Assembly: GCA_946223355.1 (NCBI GenBank)
Contig: CAMIPB010000008.1
Coordinates: 15,607-79,606, forward strand
Length of the DNA stretch: 64,000 bases
Direction of reading: 5' to 3'
DNA from: an uncultured Corynebacterium sp.
GTDB lineage: Bacteria; Actinomycetota; Actinomycetes; Mycobacteriales; Mycobacteriaceae
This document shows, in pieces, positions 1-7,889 of the stretch. Positions within the stretch are counted from its first letter, which is position 1. Each line of letters begins with the position of its first letter. The notes beneath the pieces are model-generated. The model saw only the letters and a program-made list of their open reading frames with translations, had not been told where the DNA came from and made no database searches. The position numbers and the translations under genes were made by a program.

Positions 1-1614
1 TGGTGTTGTAGGGTTTGCATGATTGCCGTGGCCGCGAGTTCCACCATGTTCGACATGAGGTACGTCTGCCTCATCACCTGGGTTGACCATGACAAATTGC
101 CCCATCATGCCGTTGTCTTCATGCAGCAGCATGTGGCAGTGATACATGTACGGCACAGTCGGGTCCGGGAACCAACCGAAGTCCACCAAGAGTTTCGCCG
201 TGGCCTTGGGCGGCAAGTCCACGGTGTCTTTCCAACCCACCGTCTGCACATTGACGTCCGTGTCCACCTGGTTTAGTTCCAACACCTTGAAGCGGCAATT
301 GTGAATATGGAAGTTGTGTGGCCAGTCTGCATTTTCGTTGGTGACTGTCCAGACCTCCGGATCCTTGTGATCGATGGTGATGTCCACCCGGTTCATGTCC
401 ATATGCTCGCCATTAATCATGAAGGTATTGAGCACAAAATCACGGGATGTAAGCCCCTCGATAGCTGGGGTATCAGCGGCTGCAGGGTCAAGAGTCTCGG
501 GAAGAGAACCTGAAGGTTCATCAAGCTCCTGTGGCACCTTAATTTTGAGGATCTCAAAGTGATCGCGGAAACCAAAGTCCACAGCATTGTCGTCTTTCGG
601 GATACCAAAATTGTCCTCGCGTGGGACAGATTCCAAAACGACGTCCTCGCCCGGGGTGAGATCAATGACGACTTCGACGCGCTCACCGGGCCCCATGAGG
701 ACCTCGTCGACTTCCACGGGGGCGTCGAGAAGCCCGGCGTCGGTAGCAATGACCTGCAACGGCGCTTTGTTTGACAGTGCGAATGTATAAAAACGCATGC
801 CGGCGCCATTAAGCAGGCGTAGGCGCAAACGAGTGGCCTGAGCTTCGAGTTCGGCATGTGCAATGCCGTTGACCAACGGGGTATCACCTTTGAGGCCCAG
901 CGTCGGATCAATGTCCTCGTCTAAGTCGCCGTTGTCGTGGAACTTAGCATCCACCACAACCACTGGGATATCGTCCACTCCATATTCGTTCGGGATATCC
1001 AGCTGCTTAGAAATGTCATCGTCAATAATGAACATTCCAGCCAAACCGCGGTAACAGTGCAACGCCGTACGCTCGTGTGGGTGCGGGTGGTACCACACGC
1101 TGGCAGCGGGCTGATCGACCGTGAACTTTGCCTTCCACACCTCACCAGGCTCAATGGTGGTGTGCGGGCCACCGTCCGCAGCCGCAGGAAGTTTCACCCC
1201 GTGCCAGTGCACTGTGGTCATCTCCCGCAAATCATTAGTGACCTCGACTCGCATTTTCTCGCCGCGTTTTGCGCGTAATGTAGGCCCGAGAAAATCAGCA
1301 CTATAACCCCAGGTATTCGTCTTCTTCCCCGCGATCAGCTCAGCGGAACTCGCCGCCGCGGTCAGTTTAATCACCCGGGTACCGTCTTTAACCTCACCTT
1401 CTTCCAAAGGCGGAATAGGCAAAGGTCTTGCGGGCTGATCAAAGCCCTTAGGCTGCGGTTGAGCGTCGTTTTTGGCACTTCCACCCAACATCGAAGACTC
1501 CGAACAAGCCGCGACAGTCGCCGCCGCCCCCGTGCCCAGCCCTACTAAAAGCGCGCCCCTAAAGAACGTACGACGGTCAAAAGTGCGAGGTGAACGAGGC
1601 TGCGAAGAAAACAT
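1..1614 (-). CDS. Multicopper oxidase, Tat-exported lipoprotein (3' end outside window)
   Basis: Oxidises Cu(I), phenolic or metal substrates with reduction of O2, probably on the outer face of the membrane (CueO-like copper tolerance is the usual role; inferred). 538 codons are visible from the ATG at 1614 and the frame is still open at base 1. The N-terminus has a twin-arginine motif (DRRTFF), a hydrophobic stretch and a lipobox ending VAAC, so a Tat-exported lipoprotein is likely. Copper ligand motifs are in the expected order: HWHG, a WYHPHPHE segment, HNFHIHN and, near the C-terminus, HCHMLLHEDNGMM, which carries the type 1 and trinuclear-site ligands. It is transcribed away from an MFS gene with only 42 bp between them. 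Confidence 0.93.
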   Translation of the reverse strand, partial: MFSSQPRSPRTFDRRTFFRGALLVGLGTGAAATVAACSESSMLGGSAKNDAQPQPKGFDQPARPLPIPPLEEGEVKDGTRVIKLTAAASSAELIAGKKTNTWGYSADFLGPTLRAKRGEKMRVEVTNDLREMTTVHWHGVKLPAAADGGPHTTIEPGEVWKAKFTVDQPAASVWYHPHPHERTALHCYRGLAGMFIIDDDISKQLDIPNEYGVDDIPVVVVDAKFHDNGDLDEDIDPTLGLKGDTPLVNGIAHAELEAQATRLRLRLLNGAGMRFYTFALSNKAPLQVIATDAGLLDAPVEVDEVLMGPGERVEVVIDLTPGEDVVLESVPREDNFGIPKDDNAVDFGFRDHFEILKIKVPQELDEPSGSLPETLDPAAADTPAIEGLTSRDFVLNTFMINGEHMDMNRVDITIDHKDPEVWTVTNENADWPHNFHIHNCRFKVLELNQVDTDVNVQTVGWKDTVDLPPKATAKLLVDFGWFPDPTVPYMYHCHMLLHEDNGMMGQFVMVNPGDEADVPHVEHGGTRGHGNHANPTTP

Positions 1615-1623
1615 GGATCCGAT

Positions 1624-1653
1624 CTTAGTAGGCATGTCTAGGCAACTACTAAG
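1624..1653. promoter_or_regulatory. Inverted repeat in divergent multicopper oxidase/MFS intergenic region
   Basis: CTTAGTAG (1624-1631) and CTACTAAG (1646-1653) form perfect 8-bp arms around a 14-bp spacer. They fill most of the 42-bp gap between two divergent start codons, as a shared operator would. Neither gene has a convincing Shine-Dalgarno sequence, so both transcripts may be leaderless. The regulator is unknown. Confidence 0.45.
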
Positions 1654-1656
1654 CTT

Positions 1657-2907
1657 GTGAATATGGCCACGTCCCAGACACTCCCTCATGAAGAACATAA
1701 CGCGAGCAGATTCGTCTTTTCTAATGGTTTGTTAAACCTCGCGGATCAAATTGTCGCAGCTAAGACAGTCTTGCCGTGGATTTTCCAGTCTGCTGGCGTC
1801 CCGGCATTTTTTACCGGCTGGCTCGTCCCCTTGCGTGAATCCGGTTCGATGCTCCCGCAGGCAGCCCTTACCCCCTGGGTCACCACACAAGCTTCCCGCA
1901 AGCGGATTTGGCTTATCGGCTCTTACGGCCAGGCCGCGGCAGCCTCGGGGATCGGAGCAGCCACTCTAGTTTTAGACGGCACTGCCCTGGGCGTCGTTGT
2001 GCTGGCACTACTGGCTGTACTCTCCATCTTCCGCGCACTGAGCTCCATCGCCTCCAAAGACGTACAAGGTCGCACAATCTCTAAAGGCAACCGCGGCTTA
2101 GTGTCCGGGCGCGCTACATCGTTCGGCGGAATCCTCACCCTCGCAGTTGGTATCGGCCTTTTGCTTATCGACGTCCCCCTGCCCCGTAGCATTCTCGCAG
2201 CCCTCGTCTTCTTCGGCGCATTCGCTTGGCTGGCAAGTGCATGGTCATTCCACGGAATTAAAGAACCAGAATCAACCGTAGAACCCGCTGGTGCTAACAA
2301 GTCGTGGTGGAAGGACACGTGGGCGATGTTCAGCACGGACACGAAATTCCGCCAGTTTGTGATTGTTCGTTCCCTCTTGCTTGTCAGCGCACTGTCCACG
2401 TCGTTTATCGTTGCGTTGTCGCATGAACTTGGCCAGTCCATGGCAGGTTTAGGCTCATTTGTCATAGCTTCCGGGCTCGCCTCGCTTGTAGGCGGCCGGG
2501 TTTCTGGCGCGATGTCTGACCGCTCTTCTAAAAACGTGATGGCCGTTGGCGCGGCTGTCGCCTCACTCACGTTGTTGGGTCTGGTGGCGAGCGCAACGTG
2601 GGCGTCGCCAAGCATCAACGGCTGGGTTTTACCCGCTGGCTTCTTTCTGGTGACCTTGGCGCACACAGCGGTCCGAGTGGCACGCAAAACCTACGTGGTG
2701 GATATGGCCGAGGGCGACAAGCGGACAAAATACGTAGGAGCGGCAAACACCATGATGGGCGTCATCTTGCTGCTGATGGGCGCGGTATCCGCGGCAATTG
2801 CTCTGCTCGGAACGAAGGCAGCACTGCTGTTTTTGGCGCTGACCGGCCTTGTAGGAGTCTGGAAAGCGTGGGGGCTGCAAGAAGTGTCCAAACAAGCATC
2901 GACGTAA
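1657..2907 (+). CDS. MFS transporter
   Basis: About 416 residues with roughly 12 hydrophobic segments and no large soluble domain, as expected for a major facilitator permease. The segment GRVSGAMSDRSSKN, between two membrane helices in the second half, resembles the basic loop seen after MFS helices. The substrate cannot be read from the sequence. It diverges from the multicopper oxidase, so a role in metal or redox-compound handling is possible but only inferred. The start could be GTG 1657 or the in-frame ATG 1663; no ribosome-binding site distinguishes them. A 100-bp gap separates it from glmU. Confidence 0.8.
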   Translation: MNMATSQTLPHEEHNASRFVFSNGLLNLADQIVAAKTVLPWIFQSAGVPAFFTGWLVPLRESGSMLPQAALTPWVTTQASRKRIWLIGSYGQAAAASGIGAATLVLDGTALGVVVLALLAVLSIFRALSSIASKDVQGRTISKGNRGLVSGRATSFGGILTLAVGIGLLLIDVPLPRSILAALVFFGAFAWLASAWSFHGIKEPESTVEPAGANKSWWKDTWAMFSTDTKFRQFVIVRSLLLVSALSTSFIVALSHELGQSMAGLGSFVIASGLASLVGGRVSGAMSDRSSKNVMAVGAAVASLTLLGLVASATWASPSINGWVLPAGFFLVTLAHTAVRVARKTYVVDMAEGDKRTKYVGAANTMMGVILLLMGAVSAAIALLGTKAALLFLALTGLVGVWKAWGLQEVSKQAST

Positions 2908-3007
2908 CACAACCAGCAGCTTTGGGGATAGCCAAGCAGCATGTCCCTATGGACAGTTATGCTGGTTTGCAGTTAAAGAATTACAAATATTTATAAGGAG
3001 CTTTTTC

Positions 3008-4477
3008 GTGGCACAGCAAACCCCGTGTGCAGTCGTCGTTCTCGCAGCAGGTGCTGGCACCCGCATGAAGTCCACAACACAAAAAACGTTGCATGAGATT
3101 GGTGGCCGCCCATTGATTGGTCATGCATTAGACGCAGCTGGTGGTTTGAATCCTGAACACATCATTGCAGTCGTGGGCCATCAGCGTGACCAGGTCTCCC
3201 CTGCGGTTGAGCGCATCGCACAGGAGCTAGACCGCGAAGTTTTGCAGGCCGTCCAAGAAGAACAAAACGGAACCGGGCATGCCGTGCAGTGTGGACTTGC
3301 TCCAATTCCTGAGTACAACGGCACGGTAATCGTAACTAACGGTGACGTTCCTTTGCTCACGGCTGAAACTATCCGGGGTTTGTTTGAAGCACACACACAA
3401 GCGTCCGCTGCAGTGACTGTGTTGTCCATGGAAATGGATGACGCAACCGGGTACGGCCGCATCGTTCGTGACGCCTCCGGCGAGGTCACTGCCATCGTGG
3501 AACAAAAAGACGCTAACGACGAACAAAAATCTATCCGCGAGGTCAACTCCGGAGTATTCGCATTCGACGGCGCAATCCTGCGCGATGCGCTAGGCAAGCT
3601 TGATTCCAACAACGCGCAGGGCGAGCTTTACCTGACTGATGTGTTATCAATTGCACGTGAGGCTGGGCATGCAGTTCGCGCACACATCGCTGCGGACCCA
3701 CGCGAGCTCGCTGGAGTCAATGACCGCGTCCAACTCGCAGAAGCTGGCCGTGAGCTCAATCGCCGCACCGTGGAAGCAGCAATGCGCGGAGGCGCATCCA
3801 TCATCGACCCTGAGTCCACTTGGATCGGAGTCAACGTCACAATTGGCCAAGATGTCATCATCCACCCAGGTACTCAGCTGTGGGGTGCAACCTCAATTGC
3901 TGATCGCGCTGAGATTGGCCCGGACACCACTTTGACCAACATGCAGGTAGGTATGGGCGCCAAGGTCATTCGTACTCACGGATCGGACTCCGTCATCGGC
4001 ACCAACGCTAACGTCGGCCCATTCACTTATATTCGCCCGAACACCATCGTCGGCGAAGAAGGCAAGCTCGGCGGCTTCGTTGAGGCTAAAAACGCAAAGA
4101 TTGGCCGCGGTTCCAAGGTTCCTCACCTGACCTATATCGGTGACGCAACCGTTGGAGAACATTCCAATATTGGTGCATCTTCCGTCTTCGTCAACTACGA
4201 CGGTGTGAATAAGCACCACACCACGATTGGCAGCCACGTTCGTACCGGTTCTGACACGATGTTTATCGCTCCAGTGACCGTGGGTGACGGTGCATATTCC
4301 GGAGCAGGTACAGTTATCAAGGACGATGTTCCTCCGGGAGCACTCGCCGTCTCTGGCGGAAAGCAGCGAAACATTGAGGGTTGGGTGGTCAACAAACGCC
4401 CCGGCACTCCTGCTGCTGAAGCGGCTGAAAATGCTACCGATGTAGCCAATGATGCTGCTAACAAGACCAGCGAATAA
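3008..4477 (+). CDS. glmU: Bifunctional UDP-N-acetylglucosamine pyrophosphorylase / glucosamine-1-phosphate acetyltransferase
   Basis: Makes UDP-GlcNAc for peptidoglycan and other envelope polymers in two steps: acetylation of GlcN-1-P, then uridylyl transfer. The N-terminal pyrophosphorylase domain starts with the nucleotide-binding LAAGAGTRMKS motif and contains NGDVPLL. The C-terminal half is a left-handed beta-helix of hexapeptide repeats (around residues 255-450) with GPFTYIRPN, KNAKIG and HLTYIGDA, which line the acetyl-CoA site. The length of 489 aa is slightly long because of an Ala/Asn-rich tail. GTG 3008 is chosen because AAGGAG (2995-3000) lies 7 nt upstream. It is followed after 33 bp by prsA, and the pair is likely co-transcribed. 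Confidence 0.97.
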   Translation: MAQQTPCAVVVLAAGAGTRMKSTTQKTLHEIGGRPLIGHALDAAGGLNPEHIIAVVGHQRDQVSPAVERIAQELDREVLQAVQEEQNGTGHAVQCGLAPIPEYNGTVIVTNGDVPLLTAETIRGLFEAHTQASAAVTVLSMEMDDATGYGRIVRDASGEVTAIVEQKDANDEQKSIREVNSGVFAFDGAILRDALGKLDSNNAQGELYLTDVLSIAREAGHAVRAHIAADPRELAGVNDRVQLAEAGRELNRRTVEAAMRGGASIIDPESTWIGVNVTIGQDVIIHPGTQLWGATSIADRAEIGPDTTLTNMQVGMGAKVIRTHGSDSVIGTNANVGPFTYIRPNTIVGEEGKLGGFVEAKNAKIGRGSKVPHLTYIGDATVGEHSNIGASSVFVNYDGVNKHHTTIGSHVRTGSDTMFIAPVTVGDGAYSGAGTVIKDDVPPGALAVSGGKQRNIEGWVVNKRPGTPAAEAAENATDVANDAANKTSE

Positions 4478-4510
4478 CACCTATTTCGATTAAGAAGGGT
4501 CTACCGAAAT

Positions 4511-5488
4511 ATGACCGGCAAGGTTACCGAGAGCCACAAGAACATGATGCTATTTTCCGGGCGCGCCCACCCGGAACTCGCAAACGCTGTGGCTAAAGAA
4601 CTGGGCACTGAACTCGTAGAAACCACCGCGCGTGACTTCGCAAACGGCGAGATTTTTATCCGCTTTGAAGAATCTGTTCGTGGCGCTGACTGCTTTGTAA
4701 TGCAGTCCCACTCCCAGCCACTTAACAAATGGTTGATGGAACAGCTCATCATGATCGATGCTCTCAAGCGTGGATCCGCAAAGCGAATTACCGCAATTCT
4801 TCCTTTCTACCCATACGCGCGCCAGGACAAGAAGCACCGTGGCCGCGAGCCTATTTCCGCTCGTTTGGTTGCAGATTTGCTCCGAGCAGCCGGCGCTGAC
4901 CGTATCGTGTCCGTCGACCTCCACACTGATCAGATCCAAGGGTTCTTCGATGGTCCGGTTGATCACATGCACGCTCAACCGATTCTGACGGACTACATCA
5001 AGTCCAAGTACTCCTTGGATAACCTCACCGTTGTTTCTCCTGATGCTGGCCGGGTGAAAGTTGCTGAGAAGTGGGCTAATGACCTCGGCGACGCCCCAAT
5101 GGCTTTCGTACACAAGACCCGCAGCGTTGACGTTGCGAATGAAGTAGTCGCCAACCGCGTTGTCGGTGAAGTCGAGGGAAAGGACTGCATCCTTCTCGAT
5201 GACATGATTGATACCGGCGGAACCATCGCCGGTGCAGTTCGCGTCTTGAAGGAAGCCGGAGCAAAATCCGTATTGATTGCCTGCACTCATGGCGTGTTCT
5301 CCGACCCTGCTCGCGAGCGCCTATCCGGCTGCGGTGCCGAGGAAGTCATCACTACCGACACCCTCCCACAGTCCACCGAAGGTTGGTCCAACCTTACAGT
5401 CCTGTCTATCGCTCCGCTGCTTGCACGCACCATCCACGAGATCTTCGAAAATGGTTCCGTGACCACGCTGTTCGAGGGTGAAGCTTAG
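4511..5488 (+). CDS. prsA: Ribose-phosphate pyrophosphokinase
   Basis: Forms PRPP from ribose-5-phosphate and ATP, feeding nucleotide, His and Trp synthesis and, in corynebacteria, decaprenyl-phosphoryl-arabinose for the cell wall. The 325 aa match the family length. Visible motifs are FANGEIFIRFEESVRG at the N-terminus, the RQDKKHRGREPISAR flexible/ATP-binding loop, DLHTDQIQGFF, SPDAGRVKVAEKW, and the PRPP loop DDMIDTGGT. ATG 4511 is preceded by AAGAAGGG. It lies directly downstream of glmU, the standard actinobacterial pair. Confidence 0.97.
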   Translation: MTGKVTESHKNMMLFSGRAHPELANAVAKELGTELVETTARDFANGEIFIRFEESVRGADCFVMQSHSQPLNKWLMEQLIMIDALKRGSAKRITAILPFYPYARQDKKHRGREPISARLVADLLRAAGADRIVSVDLHTDQIQGFFDGPVDHMHAQPILTDYIKSKYSLDNLTVVSPDAGRVKVAEKWANDLGDAPMAFVHKTRSVDVANEVVANRVVGEVEGKDCILLDDMIDTGGTIAGAVRVLKEAGAKSVLIACTHGVFSDPARERLSGCGAEEVITTDTLPQSTEGWSNLTVLSIAPLLARTIHEIFENGSVTTLFEGEA

Positions 5489-5507
5489 GAAGCTTCCTAC
5501 TTCCAGC

Positions 5508-6260
5508 ATGGCAACCGGAAACGCCGACGGTCGCACCTGTGGCGTAATCCACGAGATTCGTGACCGCCTCTATCCCCTTCGCGATTTTTCACGCGCGGAG
5601 GGGATGTCGGCATATGTGCACCACCAATTCCAGTTTCTCGGTATCGCAGCCGCTCCCCGTCGCGAAGCAGTCAAGGACGTTTTATCTCGTCGTCCACTTG
5701 ACTGGGAGCTCGTGGACCACTGCTGGGAGGAAAATGAGCGCGAATTTCAATACGTAGCCGTGGATCATCTCCGCCGGATACGCTTCCCTGCTGCGGAACT
5801 GCCTGCATTAAAGACGCTTATTACTACCAAATCTTGGTGGGACACCGTTGACCACCTCGCAAAAGTGGCTGGCTCCGCCCTCCAGTACGAACCGGAAGCA
5901 GCCCGCCCTGTGCTCACAGCGTGGGCAACCGACGATAGTCTTTGGGTACGGCGGGCCAGCATCTTGTGCCAACTAGGCTTCAAAGGCACCTCTACCCCGG
6001 CCAATCAGACTCCGACTCCCTTGGACCGGGACATGCTCACCTCCGCTATTTCCGCCAATCTGACTACCGCACCTACCTATCCGCGGTTTGAAGAGCACGC
6101 AATCGCACCGCCTGGACCGAGGTTTTTCCTCGAAAAGGCAATCGGCTGGGCGCTTCGCGACGTCGCGCACCACGACCCTACGTGGGTACGCGAGTTCGTC
6201 GAAAAGCATGAGCTTGCGCCACTATCCCGCCGCGAGGCTCTCATAAACCTCAAACCCTGA
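5508..6260 (+). CDS. AlkD-like DNA alkylation repair protein (HEAT-repeat fold)
   Basis: Similar to the AlkC/AlkD group of DNA glycosylases, which remove alkylated purines using a HEAT-like helical scaffold. The segment AEGMSAYVHHQFQFLGIAAA is typical of the family N-terminus. Later segments include WDTVDHLA, LWVRRASILCQL and the C-terminal FFLEKAIGWALRDVAHHDP, where AlkD proteins carry conserved aromatic and acidic active-site residues. The start is uncertain: ATG 5508 is used here (about 250 aa), but GTG 5478, overlapping the end of prsA, is in frame. Together with ogt and tag later in the window this is a third alkylation-repair gene. Confidence 0.8.
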   Translation: MATGNADGRTCGVIHEIRDRLYPLRDFSRAEGMSAYVHHQFQFLGIAAAPRREAVKDVLSRRPLDWELVDHCWEENEREFQYVAVDHLRRIRFPAAELPALKTLITTKSWWDTVDHLAKVAGSALQYEPEAARPVLTAWATDDSLWVRRASILCQLGFKGTSTPANQTPTPLDRDMLTSAISANLTTAPTYPRFEEHAIAPPGPRFFLEKAIGWALRDVAHHDPTWVREFVEKHELAPLSRREALINLKP

Positions 6261-6322
6261 CGCTGTCAGACCGCTAAGCTAGAGTTTTCTGCGCAGCGAA
6301 AGGATATCTGCCCCGTGTGGTT

Positions 6323-6350
6323 TTGTGTTCACGCCTGTGCATGGTAATTT
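6323..6350 (+). promoter_or_regulatory. Candidate rplY promoter
   Basis: TTGTGT (6323-6328) and TAATTT (6345-6350) are separated by 16 bp, with ATGG directly before the second hexamer. This would start a transcript near 6357 and leave a leader of about 180 nt before rplY. Assigned by eye. Confidence 0.4.
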
Positions 6351-6368
6351 AGTCGCTGTCTCGGCGAG

Positions 6369-6475
6369 GGCTGCTGAACCAACGTTCAAAAGCCGTTATC
6401 GACGCGATGTAACAAGTTAATGCTTGCTTATTCTAAGCCTGCGATGACTCGTCCAAGACGTCCATCGGCAGGCTT
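6369..6475 (+). promoter_or_regulatory. Structured leader of rplY with terminator-like hairpin
   Basis: Two foldable elements lie in the otherwise empty 273-bp gap before rplY. The first is a small GGCT...GAAC-caac-GTTC...AGCC hairpin near 6370-6393. The second has arms AAGCCTGC (6435-6442) and GCAGGCTT (6468-6475), with an inner GATG/CATC pairing, and runs into TTTTG. It resembles an intrinsic terminator placed about 60 nt before the start codon, as in attenuation. No known riboswitch class was recognised. Confidence 0.45.
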
Positions 6476-6533
6476 TTGTCGTCTTTGCCTAAAGCCTTCG
6501 CCACACCGATTTTTGAAACTTAGGAGAATTACC

Positions 6534-7193
6534 ATGGCTAATAAGCGCCCAGTAATCAAGGCAGAAGCACGTACCGAATTCGGCAAAGGACCATCCCGCC
6601 GTCTGCGTCAGAACTTGATGGTTCCTGGTGTTATCTACGGTTCCAACACCGAGCCAATCCACTTCGCAGTAAGCCTGCTCGAGATTCAGGCACTCGTTCG
6701 CAATGATGGTGTCAACGCTGTTCTTGAGCTTGAGATTGATGGCGAGCAGCACCTCACCATGGTCAAGCACGTTGACCAAAACGTTCTCACCTTGGACATC
6801 GACCACGTCGATCTGCTTTCCATCGTTCGTGGCCAGAAGGCAGAGGTTGAGGTTCCATTGACAATCGTTGGCGAGCCACAGCCTGGTCTTATGGTTAACC
6901 AGGACGCTTACGAGCTTCTGGTCGAGGCAGACGTTTTGAACATTCCTTCCGAGATTGAAGTCAGCGTTGAAGGTCTCGAGGACGGCGCTGTTGTTACCGC
7001 TGCTGACCTCACCATGCCAGAAGACACCACCTTGGTGGCAGAAGCTGACACCGTCATCGTCTCCGTATCTGTTCCTCAGGTTGACGAGGATCTCGAGGCA
7101 GCTGCCGAGGCTGCTGAAGAGGGTGGCGCTGACGCTGGTGCTGACTCTGCTGAGGAGTCTTCCGAGGGCGCTTCCGAAAAGTCTGAAGACTAG
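6534..7193 (+). CDS. rplY: 50S ribosomal protein L25 (general stress protein Ctc)
   Basis: Binds 5S rRNA in the large subunit. The 219 aa are the long Ctc form: an N-terminal L25 domain (MANKRPVIKAEARTEFGKGP..., with R/G-rich RNA-binding residues), a C-terminal beta domain from about residue 95, and a corynebacterial acidic Ala/Glu/Asp-rich tail (last ~45 residues). ATG 6534 is chosen over an upstream in-frame TTA-type extension because TAGGAG lies just 5' of it and the protein then begins with the family N-terminus. It is followed by a strong terminator. Confidence 0.96.
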   Translation: MANKRPVIKAEARTEFGKGPSRRLRQNLMVPGVIYGSNTEPIHFAVSLLEIQALVRNDGVNAVLELEIDGEQHLTMVKHVDQNVLTLDIDHVDLLSIVRGQKAEVEVPLTIVGEPQPGLMVNQDAYELLVEADVLNIPSEIEVSVEGLEDGAVVTAADLTMPEDTTLVAEADTVIVSVSVPQVDEDLEAAAEAAEEGGADAGADSAEESSEGASEKSED

Positions 7194-7260
7194 TCTGTTT
7201 TAGACCGCAGCGTTATCTTTTAGACCGCAGCTTTGTCTGCGCATAGCCTGCATCGCTTTA

Positions 7261-7292
7261 CCCCGGGTTTGGTTTTCCAGCCCGGGGTTTTG
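7261..7292 (+). terminator. Rho-independent terminator of rplY
   Basis: CCCCGGG (7261-7267) pairs perfectly with CCCGGGG (7281-7287) across a 13-nt loop and is followed by TTTTGC. Confidence 0.8.
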
Positions 7293-7317
7293 CATTTTCT
7301 CTGTGAATGGGCAGCTT

Positions 7318-7540
7318 CTAGAAATTCTCCGGGTTCCACAGTGTCTCCAGTACTTCCCCAGCGGCAGCCGGTTCCATCCGAAACGGACATCCTCCTAGTA
7401 CCACGGTTCTTAGCCAATTCAGGCGCGAAAACCCGCCAATCAGGGTGAAATTGGCTCGCAACCGTCTCCAGTTGCGGACGGATCGCATCCTCACGAGCAC
7501 AAGGCTGGGGCGGGGGGTAATGAGCCCGAAACCCTAAATT
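7318..7540 (-). pseudogene. Unrecognised coding remnant, frameshifted
   Basis: Leftward reading gives protein-like sequence (REDAIRPQLETVASQFHPDW, then RVFAPELA). It appears to continue in another frame as RTVVLGGCPFRMEPAAAGE up to a stop near 7318. Neither frame has a plausible start, and the sequence is interrupted on the right by the presumed end of the IS110 element. I do not recognise the family. It may be the tail of a gene destroyed when this segment was rearranged, but coding status is uncertain. Confidence 0.25.
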
Positions 7541-7559
7541 AGTGTCTTGGTCTGCCCAT

Positions 7560-7889
7560 TACGTTGTTAGCAGTTCCGTTTGAGGCAACCGTTGATTCAT
7601 AGTCTATTCCCTGCTTCAGGGGTGGGTTATGTTTGTTCCGTTCCCTTATTCCTTTCGAGGAGATGGAACTAGTCGCTGGTTTTGGTATGGCTTATTCCTG
7701 TCCCTGTCTGAAAATGATCCGGGGGGTGATGCCGCCAAAGGCAGTGACATACTCTCAACTGCTAATAGGAACCTGACCCACACAATCTAGTGTGAGGTCT
7801 CAAAGTAATGTGGATGCCAGCGCGAAGTATGTCCGACACCCAGCGATGAGATGGCCCAATTTTCGTTTCAATTCGCTAGGAGGTTAAAG
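7560..7889 (+). ncRNA. Candidate bridge RNA region of the IS110 element
   Basis: No ORF is present between the presumed left end and the transposase. Hairpins are visible at 7609-7621 (CCCTG/CAGGG, 3-nt loop) and 7775-7799 (GACC-CACAC, loop aatcta, GTGTG-a-GGTC). IS110 elements are known to encode a structured bridge RNA in this position that pairs with target and donor DNA. The boundaries and the identity of the loops are inference. Confidence 0.4.

Noticed and set aside
1923..2687. Long minus-strand open frame (254 codons) opposite the MFS gene
   Set aside because: Composition is a mirror of the membrane-protein codons, with no recognisable domain and no ribosome-binding site; the plus strand is clearly coding.
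4550..5290. 246-codon minus-strand frame opposite prsA
   Set aside because: Fully antisense to a conserved enzyme gene, with no start signal.
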